This document shows positions 28,193-36,789 of a DNA stretch of 64,000 nucleotides, one piece after another. Source of the DNA: Treponema sp. (lineage in GTDB: Bacteria > Spirochaetota > Spirochaetia > Treponematales > Treponemataceae); contig JAEEIU010000002.1 of NCBI GenBank assembly GCA_016281495.1, positions 62,001 to 126,000 of the forward strand, in the 5' to 3' direction. A model generated the notes under the pieces. The model was given only the letters and a program-made list of their open reading frames with translations, had not been told where the DNA came from and made no database searches. The position numbers and the translations under genes were made by a program. Within the stretch, counting starts at the first letter, position 1. Each line of letters begins with the position of its first letter.

Positions 28193-29179
28193 CTATAAAA
28201 TCCGGTAATCGGGGCCTTCCGGACTTAAAAATATCCTGGTCCTGGAGTTCTCCATGGGTACGCTGTCGCAAAAACGCTGTATTTCAAAGGCTGAATGGGA
28301 GAACACGTCATCAGGGCTGTAGGATGTCTCCACGATGCATTCCTGTCCGTCGGAAAGCGCCCTGCTCAAGGCACCGTTAAGCCTTACGATGTCAGATACG
28401 GCCACAAAAAGCTCCTTCTTTTTTTTCTCCTCGAATTTCTCCTGAAGAAACAGAAGCTGCATTTTCTCTATGTCCTCATGACCTGTCACGTCAAGATTAA
28501 ATGATGATTCGATTGAACAGTTGTTGCATCTCTGCCATTCAACAAAATCAGCGAAAAAAGCAGATGGAGAAATCTTCAATGCCCTGAGTACGGAATTAAA
28601 CCAGGGAACCGCCCTTCCCTCCGAATAAAACACAGAGCACGCAAAGGCAATGTCTCGCGAAAGTCCGATGTCACGTGAAGAATACAATGCTGTTGAAGGA
28701 GGAAGTTTTTGAGAAAGCTCAAGCTGTTCAAAGTCGATGTGGTTGGGATACAGTGAGACGGCAAAATCAAGCCTGTCCCTGAATGCCTTGTAGGTGTCGG
28801 CACTGCATGCGGCAAAATCCATGTCAAAGCCAAAGACCAGTTCTGCACGGTTAAGCTTGTCCGCCTTTGAGGAGAACAGTTTTTTGTCAAACAAAAGCAC
28901 GGATCCCTTAACGCTTGCCTTAAGAGGAATCTCCAGCGAGCAATAGATTTCCTGCATGGCATGAATCAAATTGTCGTCAATTACACGTGCCTCAACAGGA
29001 ATGGAGACAAAAAGTTCACCGGCACGCTCTGCAATTGTCCTGCACAGTTTTATAAGGGCTTCCCTGTCTGATGCGATTTTTTTATCATGCACCACAAGCT
29101 CGGTAATTCCGCGGGATGAAAATGAGTCAATTTGTTCTGTCAATTCTTCGCTTGAAAACTGAATCTCGTTTCGTGACAT
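28193..29179 (-). CDS. Degenerate radical-SAM-barrel-like protein of unknown function
   Basis: A 328-residue soluble protein. I do not recognise a named family. Its middle (about 40-230) has the pattern of the radical SAM barrel of B12-binding radical SAM enzymes: helix-strand alternation with VFGFDMDFAACSADTYKAFRDRLDFAVSLYPNHIDFEQLEL, then a KLPPSTAL turn. The diagnostic CxxxCxxC cluster motif is absent, so no [4Fe-4S]-dependent radical chemistry is expected. One CxxC (RCNNC) occurs near residue 220. The ATG has CAGGAG 6 bases upstream. It lies 33 bases after asnA and is probably the last gene of a galT-asnA operon. The relationship is my inference from the sequence pattern. Confidence 0.45.
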   Translation of the reverse strand: MSRNEIQFSSEELTEQIDSFSSRGITELVVHDKKIASDREALIKLCRTIAERAGELFVSIPVEARVIDDNLIHAMQEIYCSLEIPLKASVKGSVLLFDKKLFSSKADKLNRAELVFGFDMDFAACSADTYKAFRDRLDFAVSLYPNHIDFEQLELSQKLPPSTALYSSRDIGLSRDIAFACSVFYSEGRAVPWFNSVLRALKISPSAFFADFVEWQRCNNCSIESSFNLDVTGHEDIEKMQLLFLQEKFEEKKKKELFVAVSDIVRLNGALSRALSDGQECIVETSYSPDDVFSHSAFEIQRFCDSVPMENSRTRIFLSPEGPDYRIL

Positions 29180-29212
29180 AATGGCTCCTGTTTTTGTCAG
29201 GGCCGTTTTGAA

Positions 29213-30247
29213 TTACAAAATCGGAACCCCGGCTGCCTCACATTCCTTGAGCATATCATCCTGCCATGTGCTTACCTGGATTTCTCCGATGTGGCATTTC
29301 CTGAGGAAGTACATGCATAGCCTTGACTGGCCTATACCGCCGCCAACAGTCTGTGTAAGTGAGCCTGAAAGCAGTTTCTTGTGGAAGCTGAGGTTTGCCC
29401 TTTCCGGACATCCCCTTTCCTCCAGCTGAAGCTTAAGTGTCTCAGGTGAAACACGTATACCCATGGAAGAAAGCTCCATCGCAATACCAAGGACATTGTT
29501 CCACACCATAAGGTCTCCGTTGAGTCCTCGGTGTCCGCCCTCTTCAGTAATCCAGTCATCGTAGTCAGGTGCACGTCCGTCATGTATTGAACCGTCTGGA
29601 AGTTTACCGCCGATACCGATGATGAACACCGCTCCATATTTCTTGCATGCGATTGTTTCCCTTTCTTTTGGGGTCTTGTCCGGGAATTCCTTCTGCAGGT
29701 CATCAGCATACAGGAAAGTGATTTCCTCTGGCAGTTCCGGCTTTATGTTCTCATAGCGGTCATATACGTAGAATTCGGTGCGCTTGAGGGTACGATAGAT
29801 TTTCTCCACCACAGACTTAAGGAAACTGATGTTCCTGTCCTCAGGCTTCATCGCCATCTCCCAGTCCCACTGGTCAACATAAAGCGAGTGAAGATTATCA
29901 AGTTCCTCATCAGCGCGGATTGCATTCATGTCCGTATAGATTCCGAACCCGGGCTGAAGCTTCATCTCTGTGACCTTCAACCTCTTCCATTTTGCAAGGG
30001 AATGAACAATCTCCAGCTCGCATTCATTCATGTCCTTTACGGGGAAATGCACGGGACGCTCAACTCCGTTCAAATCGTCATTTATTCCCATGCCTGCCTT
30101 TACGAACAAAGGTGCGGTGACACGGGTCAAGTTCAATTCCGTGGAAAGTGAAAGCTGAAAGAAATTCTTGATCATTACGATTGCAGCCTCAGTTTCCTTT
30201 ACGTTCAAAATCGGCTTATAGTTCTTTGGTATATATAGCTGTGACAT
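29213..30247 (-). CDS. asnA: Aspartate-ammonia ligase (asparagine synthetase A)
   Basis: A 344-residue AsnA that makes asparagine from aspartate, ammonia and ATP. It is recognised by the N-terminal MSQLYIPKNYKP block, by LNLTRVTAPLFVKAGMGINDDLNGVERPV, and by the class II synthetase-like core (WKRLKVTEMKLQPGFGIYTDMNAIR; YVDQWDWE). The C-terminal motif GGGIGQSRLCMYFLRKCHIGEIQ is typical of the family. The length is normal (about 330 in E. coli). A GGAG ribosome-binding site lies before the ATG, 16 bases after the galT stop, so the two are probably co-transcribed. The pairing of asparagine synthesis with galactose metabolism has no obvious biochemical logic. Confidence 0.95.
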   Translation of the reverse strand: MSQLYIPKNYKPILNVKETEAAIVMIKNFFQLSLSTELNLTRVTAPLFVKAGMGINDDLNGVERPVHFPVKDMNECELEIVHSLAKWKRLKVTEMKLQPGFGIYTDMNAIRADEELDNLHSLYVDQWDWEMAMKPEDRNISFLKSVVEKIYRTLKRTEFYVYDRYENIKPELPEEITFLYADDLQKEFPDKTPKERETIACKKYGAVFIIGIGGKLPDGSIHDGRAPDYDDWITEEGGHRGLNGDLMVWNNVLGIAMELSSMGIRVSPETLKLQLEERGCPERANLSFHKKLLSGSLTQTVGGGIGQSRLCMYFLRKCHIGEIQVSTWQDDMLKECEAAGVPIL

Positions 30248-30263
30248 TTGGTTCTCCTGTTCC

Positions 30264-31793
30264 CTATGCGAAGGTCTTAATGAATTTCATGAAGGCTTCT
30301 TTTCCTTCCGGCGTGCGCTTGAACACGGCAGAGTTTTCAAGTATCTCCACAAACACTTTGCCGACCTCCGTCTTTATCACGGTGTCAATGTTCTTTGCAG
30401 AGATTTTTCCATACTGAGCGATTATCTTGTCCGCCCAGTCTGCATGCTTTGAAATACTGCGGTCACTCCTGTAATCACGTCCCTGGATTATTGCGTTTCC
30501 AAGATCAGAGAGTTCTTTCTTAAGGTGTCCGGGAAGAACTGCAAGGCCAAGGACCTCTATCAATCCGATGTTCTCCTTCTTTATATGGCGGTGCTCCTCA
30601 TGAGTATGGAAAAGGCCGAACGGATATTCAGCTGTTGTGATGTTGTTTCGCAGCACAAGGTCAATCTCATAAAATCCGTCCCTCATTCTTGCAATCGGGG
30701 TAACGGTATTGTGCGGCTCTCCGTTTGTCTGTGAATAGATGTTTACTGCAGGATCATTGTAAATCCTCCAGTTGCGCAAAATCTTGTCACAAAGGGAAAT
30801 CAAACTTTCGGTGTTGTGGGTCCTCAACCTTATGACAGAAGCAGGCCATTTTACGATTCCGGCACTTACATCCTCGTATCCGTGAACCGTAAAGCGTGTT
30901 TCAACAGGAGCCATTGCAAGCGGGAAATTAAAACGTCCGCCCTGATAGTGGCTGTGGTTGAGGATTGAGCCACCCACGATGGGAAGGTCAGCGTTGCCAC
31001 CAATCGTATAGTGAGGAAACAGCCTGATGAATTCCAAAAGGTTTCCGAAAGTCTCGCGTGATATCTTCATCGGGACATGGTCATAGGAGAAGACCACGCA
31101 ATGTTCGTTGTAATATGCAAAGGGAGAATACTGGAAGCCCCAGACTTTTCCAGAGAGCCTTAGGGGAATTATCCTTAGATTCTGTCCAGCCTGAAAATCG
31201 TCACGTCCAGCATAACCGACGTTCTCCTTGCAAAGTACGCATTCCGGATAATGTGACACGCCTGGTTGAGAAGCCAAAAGCACATCATCAGACAGATTGA
31301 TTCCCGGGGTACCTTTGTCCGGCTTGGATAGGTTTATGGTGATTGCCATGTCACCGTATTCAGTTTTTGCAATCCAGCGGATGTCACGGTTCACCCTGTA
31401 GCGGCGGATGTAATTTGAATCCTTTGAGAATTTATAGAACCAGTCGCTTGCCTCTTTTGGAGACCTTTTATAAAGCTCCATGAATTTTTCCTGAACATAC
31501 GACGGTCTGGGCAAAAGGCAGCCCATGATTTTTGTGTCATAGAGGTTACGGCTTTGAATGCCCGTATCCTGAAAAAGATTCTTCTCGGCGGCGTAATCAA
31601 GCATCTCCTTAAGAATCTGCTCCAAATCCTGCTCCGGTGTCTGCGGAATCTGAGTGGCCAGAGTTTTTTCAAATCCATCCAGCCTGAAAAGCTCCAGCAG
31701 CCGGTTCTGAGTAAAGATTACATCATCTTCTTCTATAAGGCCCTGAGATAAAGCATAGCCTGTCAATGCGTTAATGTTTTTATAAATATCCAT
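30264..31793 (-). CDS. galT: UDP-glucose-hexose-1-phosphate uridylyltransferase (GalT, Firmicute-type)
   Basis: A 509-residue enzyme of the Leloir pathway that exchanges UMP between UDP-glucose and galactose-1-phosphate. The length and sequence fit the long GalT type of low-GC Gram-positives rather than the 350-residue E. coli type. The active-site histidine motif NHSHYQGG is at about 280, and HTHEEHRHIKKE near 395. The short N-terminal helix (MDIYKNINALTGYALSQGLI) is characteristic. The start has no ribosome-binding site, and the predicted -10 box ends 7 bases before the ATG, so the transcript is probably leaderless. No galK or galE lies next to it. The long type may reflect transfer from Firmicutes; this is inference. 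Confidence 0.93.
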   Translation of the reverse strand: MDIYKNINALTGYALSQGLIEEDDVIFTQNRLLELFRLDGFEKTLATQIPQTPEQDLEQILKEMLDYAAEKNLFQDTGIQSRNLYDTKIMGCLLPRPSYVQEKFMELYKRSPKEASDWFYKFSKDSNYIRRYRVNRDIRWIAKTEYGDMAITINLSKPDKGTPGINLSDDVLLASQPGVSHYPECVLCKENVGYAGRDDFQAGQNLRIIPLRLSGKVWGFQYSPFAYYNEHCVVFSYDHVPMKISRETFGNLLEFIRLFPHYTIGGNADLPIVGGSILNHSHYQGGRFNFPLAMAPVETRFTVHGYEDVSAGIVKWPASVIRLRTHNTESLISLCDKILRNWRIYNDPAVNIYSQTNGEPHNTVTPIARMRDGFYEIDLVLRNNITTAEYPFGLFHTHEEHRHIKKENIGLIEVLGLAVLPGHLKKELSDLGNAIIQGRDYRSDRSISKHADWADKIIAQYGKISAKNIDTVIKTEVGKVFVEILENSAVFKRTPEGKEAFMKFIKTFA

Positions 31794-31800
31794 AGACTAT

Positions 31801-31829
31801 AATATAGAGAGAATTTAAACGACTGTCAA
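31801..31829 (-). promoter_or_regulatory. galT promoter with a leaderless start
   Basis: On the minus strand: perfect -35 TTGACA (31824-31829), 17-base spacer, -10 TATATT (31801-31806), then 7 bases to the ATG (31791-31793). The predicted start falls at or one base before the ATG. Confidence 0.7.
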
Positions 31830-31852
31830 TTGAGGAAAGTTGAAAGTGCCGT

Positions 31853-31912
31853 TAAGAATTAAGAATGCATAATTAAGAATTATTCTCCTAAATTATGCAT
31901 TATAAATTCTAA
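31853..31912. repeat. AT-rich inverted repeat containing the stop codon of the upstream gene
   Basis: The arms at 31853-31874 and 31891-31912 match at 19 of 22 bases, with a 16-base loop; the central 11 bases (AATGCATAATT) match perfectly. It belongs to the GAATTA repeat family. The stop codon (TAG) of the 31909-32727 gene lies in the right arm. It has the shape of a weak terminator hairpin without a T-run. Confidence 0.65.
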
Positions 31913-32727
31913 TTATCCTTAAACGAGGACTTTTCCTTTGAGGCGGCGAACATTGACTTGCCTTTGGCGTTCAGGGTCTTTAATTCCTGGACGGTTTTGC
32001 TGGCAGGGCACAGGGCTCCGGCTTTGGCAAGATGGGTTGCGCACTGGTCGGGCTGCTTGTTTTCCAGCAGGTACTGTGAATAGAACACTTCGGCAAAGTA
32101 TTTTTCCGCGTCATTTCTTGCACCGCTCACTGCCCTTTCAAAATACTGTCCGGCCTTCTTCTTGCTTCCACCGTTGATTCCGGGTGCCCAGTAATACCAC
32201 TGTGCGGCATTTGTAAGCCCGTAAGAAAAATTGGGATCTTCCTTTATCACGCTGTCATAGCAGTCCTTTACCGTAAGTCCGCATGAAAGCACGTCTCCAA
32301 CAGAAAAAGCCATAAAGCATGAAAGCACGTCTCCGTAGGTACACACAAGCCATTTGTTCGCCTGTTTCCTGGGAGATTTCTTAAAGTATGCATCAAGAGT
32401 CTCCTTGCGTGCCTTCATCATTTCGCGAAGGGTCTTGCTTGAAGTTCCCATCTGGGAAAGACTGTTGTATTTTTCAAGAATAATGAAATTTTCAATTATC
32501 AAAACCTCTTCCTGATTGAAAGAGGATTTCTGACCCTCAAACTGTTTTTCAAACGCCTCAACCTTTGCAAGGGCATCCTGTTGGGTCGAGCAGGCTGTGA
32601 TGTCCATGCGCAGCTTCATGAACTCGTCAATCTTGTTTTGAGCTGCAGAAGAGATAGTGGATGCAAAAATCGCACCGCCAAAAAAAGCTCCCATAAGGAG
32701 AATCATACATTTCTTTAATCCGTTCAT
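31909..32727 (-). CDS. Exported TPR-like protein of unknown function
   Basis: A 272-residue protein with a signal peptide (MNGLKKCMILLMGAFFGGAIFA, cleavage near residue 22). The mature part is all-helical with repeats resembling TPR/Sel1 pairs: TVKDCYDSVIKEDPNFSYGLTNAAQWYYWAP, then GQYFERAVSGARNDAEKYFAEVFYSQYLLE. A GINGGSKKKA turn links the last pairs. It may be a periplasmic binding scaffold, but no partner is known. The ATG at 32727 was chosen because it begins the signal peptide and lies 6 bases after a -10 box; a longer reading to 32877 would run through the promoter and into the divergent gene. There is no ribosome-binding site, so the mRNA is likely leaderless. The last residues and stop codon come from a dispersed repeat. 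Confidence 0.6.
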   Translation of the reverse strand: MNGLKKCMILLMGAFFGGAIFASTISSAAQNKIDEFMKLRMDITACSTQQDALAKVEAFEKQFEGQKSSFNQEEVLIIENFIILEKYNSLSQMGTSSKTLREMMKARKETLDAYFKKSPRKQANKWLVCTYGDVLSCFMAFSVGDVLSCGLTVKDCYDSVIKEDPNFSYGLTNAAQWYYWAPGINGGSKKKAGQYFERAVSGARNDAEKYFAEVFYSQYLLENKQPDQCATHLAKAGALCPASKTVQELKTLNAKGKSMFAASKEKSSFKDN

Positions 32728-32733
32728 GGGTTC

Positions 32734-32762
32734 AGCATAATACTTATGAAGAAAAACATCAA
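32734..32762 (-). promoter_or_regulatory. Promoter of the TPR-like exported gene, leaderless start
   Basis: On the minus strand: -35 TTGATG (32757-32762), 17-base spacer, -10 TATGCT (32734-32739), then 6 bases to the ATG at 32727. No Shine-Dalgarno. Confidence 0.55.
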
Positions 32763-32843
32763 TACTTTGCGATTTGAAAATCTTTGTATGGATTTTTTCT
32801 CCAGCAAATGATAAACTAAAAGACAAGAGACTGAGAGGAAGAC

Positions 32844-33329
32844 ATGTTCGGATCTGGCGGCAGCATTGAAAAGGCACAAAAGGAATTTTTTGAGGAGTTT
32901 GAGCGTAAGTACGGAAAGAAAGTTGAAAAGGTTGAATTCGCCCAGCTTAAGGCGGACAACAATGCCTTCCGGCTTTTAAATCTCACCCCCTACCTTGGGG
33001 AAAACACCCTGTCAGGCCTGCTTGTCTTTTGCACAAACACCCTTTATTTTCATTCATTTCCCCACGAGGGCTACATGGGAATCGTCAAAAAGGAGCTGTA
33101 CGAAAACCCCGACAACGTAAGCCAATGCATATGCCTGTCCGAATTAAAGAACATCAAGGCGGAATTCCCAAAGCAGGGCAGATTCTCATTTTTATTTCCT
33201 GACAAAAGCCGCAACATTTCTTTTTCCGCACAGGGTCCTTCATCCACAATATACTTTACACTTGAATTCCTAAAAAAAGCGGAAGCAGTTTACGAGGAAA
33301 TAAAAAAAACTCTTAATTATGAATTATGA
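32844..33329 (+). CDS. Small conserved protein of unknown function
   Basis: A 161-residue soluble protein without signal or membrane segments. I do not recognise a family. The pattern of short beta strands followed by a C-terminal helix (STIYFTLEFLKKAEAVYEEIKK) resembles a PH/GRAM-like sandwich, but this is only a guess. The ATG has GAGAGGAAG upstream. Its last four residues and the stop codon are encoded by an AT-rich repeat array, so the C-terminus may differ between strains. It lies upstream of argR, which has its own promoter. Confidence 0.55.
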   Translation: MFGSGGSIEKAQKEFFEEFERKYGKKVEKVEFAQLKADNNAFRLLNLTPYLGENTLSGLLVFCTNTLYFHSFPHEGYMGIVKKELYENPDNVSQCICLSELKNIKAEFPKQGRFSFLFPDKSRNISFSAQGPSSTIYFTLEFLKKAEAVYEEIKKTLNYEL

Positions 33330-33339
33330 ATTATGAATT
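33313..33339. repeat. AT-rich GAATTAT tandem repeat
   Basis: About three tandem GAATTAT units; the stop codon of the 32844-33329 gene lies inside. Same family as the arrays at 12581, 13005, 31853 and 45646. Confidence 0.7.
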
Positions 33340-33347
33340 GTCAGCAA

Positions 33348-33376
33348 TTGACTAAAACTGCATAAATATACATAAT
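33348..33376 (+). promoter_or_regulatory. argR promoter with overlapping ARG-box-like palindrome
   Basis: -35 TTGACT (33348-33353), 17-base spacer, -10 CATAAT (33371-33376). TGCATAAATATACA at 33359-33372 matches the E. coli/B. subtilis ARG-box core TGAATAATTATTCA at 11 of 14 positions and covers the spacer and the first base of the -10 box. This suggests that ArgR represses its own gene. The promoter call is sequence-based; the operator is inference. Confidence 0.55.
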
Positions 33377-33406
33377 CTATCATAATTGAATTTTTCGAGG
33401 ACCACC

Positions 33407-33880
33407 GTGAAAGAAAGGCTCACACGCTTAAAGACAATACGCAAACTGATAAAGAATTACAGGATAGAAAGCCAGGAAGAACTGCTTAAATATCTGCTTA
33501 AAGAAGGATTTGAAGTTACCCAGGCCACCCTATCCAGAGACCTTAAGCTCCTTAAGGTGGGAAAAATCAGCGACGGTCACGCAGGTTATGTCTACACTAT
33601 TCCGGAAGAGGAAGAACGTCAGGAAAGCGAGCTTATCTACAATCAGGATTTTTTACGCGGATACGTGAGCATTGATTTCAGCGGCAACATCGTCGTCATC
33701 AAAACATTTGGCGGTCATGCAGATGCCGTCTCCAACGCACTGGACGCCCTGAACATGGACGAGATTCTTGGAACTGTAGCAGGCGACAACTGCATCTTTG
33801 CATGTCTTAAGGAAGGCGTTAAGGGAGAAGATTTCATGAAGTCCCTGAAAAAACGCATCCCGGACCTTGAGGAAGAATAA
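33407..33880 (+). CDS. argR: Arginine repressor ArgR
   Basis: A 157-residue arginine-dependent transcriptional regulator. The N-terminal winged helix-turn-helix (about 1-70) contains ESQEELLKYLLKEGFEVTQATLSRDLKLL, which is the SR-type recognition helix of ArgR. The C-terminal oligomerisation/arginine-binding domain (about 85-155) carries the conserved GTVAGDNCIFA block with the Asp that contacts arginine. I chose the GTG at 33407, which has GAGGA 5 bases upstream; an in-frame TTG at 33386 has no ribosome-binding site. The length is then typical (about 150). No arginine biosynthesis gene lies in the window. Confidence 0.93.
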   Translation: MKERLTRLKTIRKLIKNYRIESQEELLKYLLKEGFEVTQATLSRDLKLLKVGKISDGHAGYVYTIPEEEERQESELIYNQDFLRGYVSIDFSGNIVVIKTFGGHADAVSNALDALNMDEILGTVAGDNCIFACLKEGVKGEDFMKSLKKRIPDLEEE

Positions 33881-33907
33881 TCTTCTTACAATCAGCATTC
33901 CACCTTA

Positions 33908-36394
33908 TCATCCGCCAATGAACAGCTGCTTTTTGGAGAAGAGTGCGGTGGTTATGTTAACCTGAATGTCCTGTCCATCCCAGATTACGTTTCCCTTGTC
34001 GTATTCGTAGCGTATGTCATGAATGCTTTGCAGGATGGATTTTCCCTGACCCTGCATCGATATTGTCAAAAGTTCAGCCTTTATCTCCAGAGGATTTTCT
34101 TTCATCCACTGCTTTTTATCCTTACCCTCGTTTGCAAAACAGTCCCTTTGATCAAGCCAGTCAACAATTGAGGAGGCAGATTTTTCCAGAATGACAAGAA
34201 CAATTGAACCGTCACTTCCCTGAATGAAGAATCCCGGGAAATACGATATGCCTTCAACAACTTCCATAGTTGCCGTTACATTTCCATCCCCGTCCTTTTG
34301 GCTGCACTTGGAAGGTATTCCGGCCATGGCATAAAATTCAGGATATGAATCCAAAAGGGAAGGATCAACTTGAGCAATAAATGATTTTGACGTAACCTCG
34401 TCCAACAGTTCCTCGTATTTTTTTATACGCAGGGAAACAAGATCATCTATGTTCCTGGACGACCATGTCATGTAGTTTGCCATGTCTATAAGGGATGCCT
34501 CGGTTGAAGCAAGAAGATCTCCACCCACCGATGTAACCTGTTTTATTTTCGGGAAATTGATGTGGTTGAGCATTGTAACGCGCGTAACAAGTTCAAGTAT
34601 TGAATACCCCCATCGTGAAAGGCCCGAGGATGAACGTGCCTTGTTGATTTCTTTTTGAGCATGCTTAAGTTCCTTAAGATACAGTTCGTTTGCCTGTATG
34701 ACTTTTTCTATCTCCGCCCTGTCGCGTACGGTATAGATTACGTCCTTGTTCAAAATCAATTCCGGTGATATTGATTTTCTTAGCGTGGGCTGAGTCAGCA
34801 TGTACAGATATTTGAATGTTGTAGGAGAATAATCCGTAGATTCACCTGAGGAGGCAAAAATCGTATATTCATTATAATCACCAATAGGAATGATGAATGA
34901 CTGAGTTCCACCGCCCGTAAATTCCATGTGAAAATATCCGTTCGTCGCTTCTCCTGAAACTGCAAAAAGGGCATGGTTTTTCTGTGCAAACATATCGGAA
35001 ATCAAGGCCCTGAATTCCGGAGAATATTTATCCAAACCGGAAAGATCACATTCAACAGTGATGAAATAATTGCGGGGTGTTCCGTCATAGCCCGGGTTGT
35101 CTCGTGTTATGTAGGTCCATTTCTCCACAAGGAAAAGGGTGCACCTGTATTTTTCATCTCCGTTGGAAATCTCAAGCTCGCATTCCCCGGTTGAATGGAG
35201 GTCAACGTTCTTAATCTCACATTTTATGTCAGAAAGGTTTTCTCCGTTTTTCGCAAGATATCCGCTGTAGTTCACAAGACGGCTTTCCGCAAGTTCAGGT
35301 TTGGTTTTATCAAGAAAAGATTCCGGATCAAGACGAATGTCGGCCTTGGTAAAAGACCATTCGCTGTCGTTGAGCATCTTGTGGTAATAGCCAATTTCAC
35401 CGTTTTCATTGGTACCGCCAACCCTAAGTTCCCTGGCACTGTTTCCCTGACCGTTCTGTGCAATGGAAATCATTTTCGTGAGTCTGGCTTTACCCTTTAG
35501 TTTTATGTCCGGCTGTTTTTTCCAATCCTCAGCAGGAAGCGCCCATGGGGAATAATTTGAAAAATAATTTGTTCCCGGATATTTTTGTTCAAGCTGATCG
35601 TATGTATATTGAAAGAACATCGGGTCACACCCCATCGTATCAAAGTCTATAAGGCGTGTATACATGGAGCCCTGATTACCTATGACAAAAAGGGTACTTG
35701 CCGATGCACTGATGTTTTCGCAGATTAAGCGTCCGTCCTCCGGAACTTGAATTGAATGGCTGAAATCCTGTGGAAGGCCGCTGTCACAAAAACGTATGCA
35801 TCTTCCGTCTTCCTCCAGGAAATAGAATGTCTCTATACCCATCGTACCGTAATGGTGCGGGTTTCCGTAAATGTCTTCCTGATAAAGAACCTCAACACGG
35901 CGGGCTCCCATAGACCATGCCCTTTTGCGTGACGATTCCACACTTTGCTGAAACTGCCTGTCCTTGGGGAATCCGAATCTTCTGCGCCATTTAAATGGTT
36001 TTTCAGGAGCAGTTTTTGCAAGATAGCAGTAATACAGATACCCCTGATCATCAAAGGCATAAAGGGAATCTGCGTCTGCCGAAATCTCGCGTATCATTGA
36101 CGGGCTGTTTTTTCCTACCTTTGGAAGCCCTGTCTTTAGGAAAAGCCCCCACTCTTTGCTTCCACGTTCCTTTGCATATATCCTGCCGTTAACCAGCTCA
36201 AAGTCAAAATACTGGCAGTATGTCTGGGTCATTGTCCTTAAAGCTATTGAATCAGGAAAAAGATGACTCACATCCTGCATTTCACTGCACTCAGGAATGC
36301 GGACATATGGATCACCTGCTTGAGTAGAACAAGATAAGAAAACAAAAATAAGCGGAAGGACAAAATGCCCTATCCGCCGTTTAAAAAAGTGCAT
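33908..36394 (-). CDS. Large predicted lipoprotein of unknown function
   Basis: An 828-residue exported protein. The signal peptide ends in FVFLSC, so Cys22 is a plausible lipidation site. The mature protein has no recognised domain. Its first half looks beta-rich, with repeated D/G-turn patterns and WGLFLKTG, YAFDDQGYLYY-type short repeats resembling a propeller. A helical segment (about 560-640) and a second beta-rich region follow. It has no ribosome-binding site of note and starts 8 bases after the small GlsB-type gene, with which it shares a promoter. It is probably anchored to the outer face of the inner or outer membrane. The propeller idea is only from reading the sequence. Confidence 0.55.
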   Translation of the reverse strand: MHFFKRRIGHFVLPLIFVFLSCSTQAGDPYVRIPECSEMQDVSHLFPDSIALRTMTQTYCQYFDFELVNGRIYAKERGSKEWGLFLKTGLPKVGKNSPSMIREISADADSLYAFDDQGYLYYCYLAKTAPEKPFKWRRRFGFPKDRQFQQSVESSRKRAWSMGARRVEVLYQEDIYGNPHHYGTMGIETFYFLEEDGRCIRFCDSGLPQDFSHSIQVPEDGRLICENISASASTLFVIGNQGSMYTRLIDFDTMGCDPMFFQYTYDQLEQKYPGTNYFSNYSPWALPAEDWKKQPDIKLKGKARLTKMISIAQNGQGNSARELRVGGTNENGEIGYYHKMLNDSEWSFTKADIRLDPESFLDKTKPELAESRLVNYSGYLAKNGENLSDIKCEIKNVDLHSTGECELEISNGDEKYRCTLFLVEKWTYITRDNPGYDGTPRNYFITVECDLSGLDKYSPEFRALISDMFAQKNHALFAVSGEATNGYFHMEFTGGGTQSFIIPIGDYNEYTIFASSGESTDYSPTTFKYLYMLTQPTLRKSISPELILNKDVIYTVRDRAEIEKVIQANELYLKELKHAQKEINKARSSSGLSRWGYSILELVTRVTMLNHINFPKIKQVTSVGGDLLASTEASLIDMANYMTWSSRNIDDLVSLRIKKYEELLDEVTSKSFIAQVDPSLLDSYPEFYAMAGIPSKCSQKDGDGNVTATMEVVEGISYFPGFFIQGSDGSIVLVILEKSASSIVDWLDQRDCFANEGKDKKQWMKENPLEIKAELLTISMQGQGKSILQSIHDIRYEYDKGNVIWDGQDIQVNITTALFSKKQLFIGG

Positions 36395-36402
36395 GCTTTA
36401 GA

Positions 36403-36657
36403 TTACCACTTCTTTCCCATGATCAGGCGTACGACCGCAATCACGATGACAGTTCCCGCAATACCAAGCAGGAGGGACACAACCCAACCACCGCCGATTT
36501 TAAGGAAACTTCCGATAGCAGAACCTACAGCTCCACCGATGATTCCAAGCAGACAGTTCATCCAGAAACCATGCTTGCTCTTCATCAGGATACCAGCCAG
36601 CCAGCCGATAAGTGCACCGACCAGAATTGCAATAAGAATGCTCCAAAGAGTAGACAT
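36403..36657 (-). CDS. GlsB/YeaQ/YmgE-family small membrane protein
   Basis: An 84-residue membrane protein of the transglycosylase-associated/GlsB family, with three Gly-rich membrane helices: ILVGALIGWLAGILM (about 10-25), a central IIGGAVGSAIGSFLKIGGGW block and a last segment to residue 80. The family is stress-related in several bacteria, but its function is unknown. AAGGAGG (36665-36671) lies 7 bases before the ATG, and a good extended -10 promoter lies upstream. The gene is followed closely by the large lipoprotein. Confidence 0.82.
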   Translation of the reverse strand: MSTLWSILIAILVGALIGWLAGILMKSKHGFWMNCLLGIIGGAVGSAIGSFLKIGGGWVVSLLLGIAGTVIVIAVVRLIMGKKW

Positions 36658-36685
36658 AAAAAAACCTCCTTAAAAGTTTGAATAT

Positions 36686-36694
36686 ATTATAGCA
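36686..36694 (-). promoter_or_regulatory. Extended -10 promoter of the GlsB-type gene
   Basis: On the minus strand TGC-TATAAT (36686-36694), without a good -35. It predicts a start near 36679 and a short leader that contains AAGGAGG. Confidence 0.5.
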
Positions 36695-36789
36695 TATTTT
36701 CCATAATTCTGATACACTAAATTATAAAAAAATCAGGCAATTCCCCAAAAGAAAAAACCTGACCAATCAGAACATTTAAAGAGGCGTTT

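Noticed and set aside
32728..32877. N-terminal extension of the TPR-like exported protein
   Set aside because: It would run through the predicted promoter and into the divergent 32844 gene, and bury the signal peptide.
33386..33406. Upstream TTG start for ArgR
   Set aside because: There is no ribosome-binding site before the TTG, whereas GAGGA lies 5 bases before the GTG at 33407.
36733..36762. TCAGG...CCTGA inverted repeat with a T-run on the minus strand, upstream of pgi
   Set aside because: The stem is only 5 bp with a 20-base loop, and no minus-strand gene needs a terminator there.
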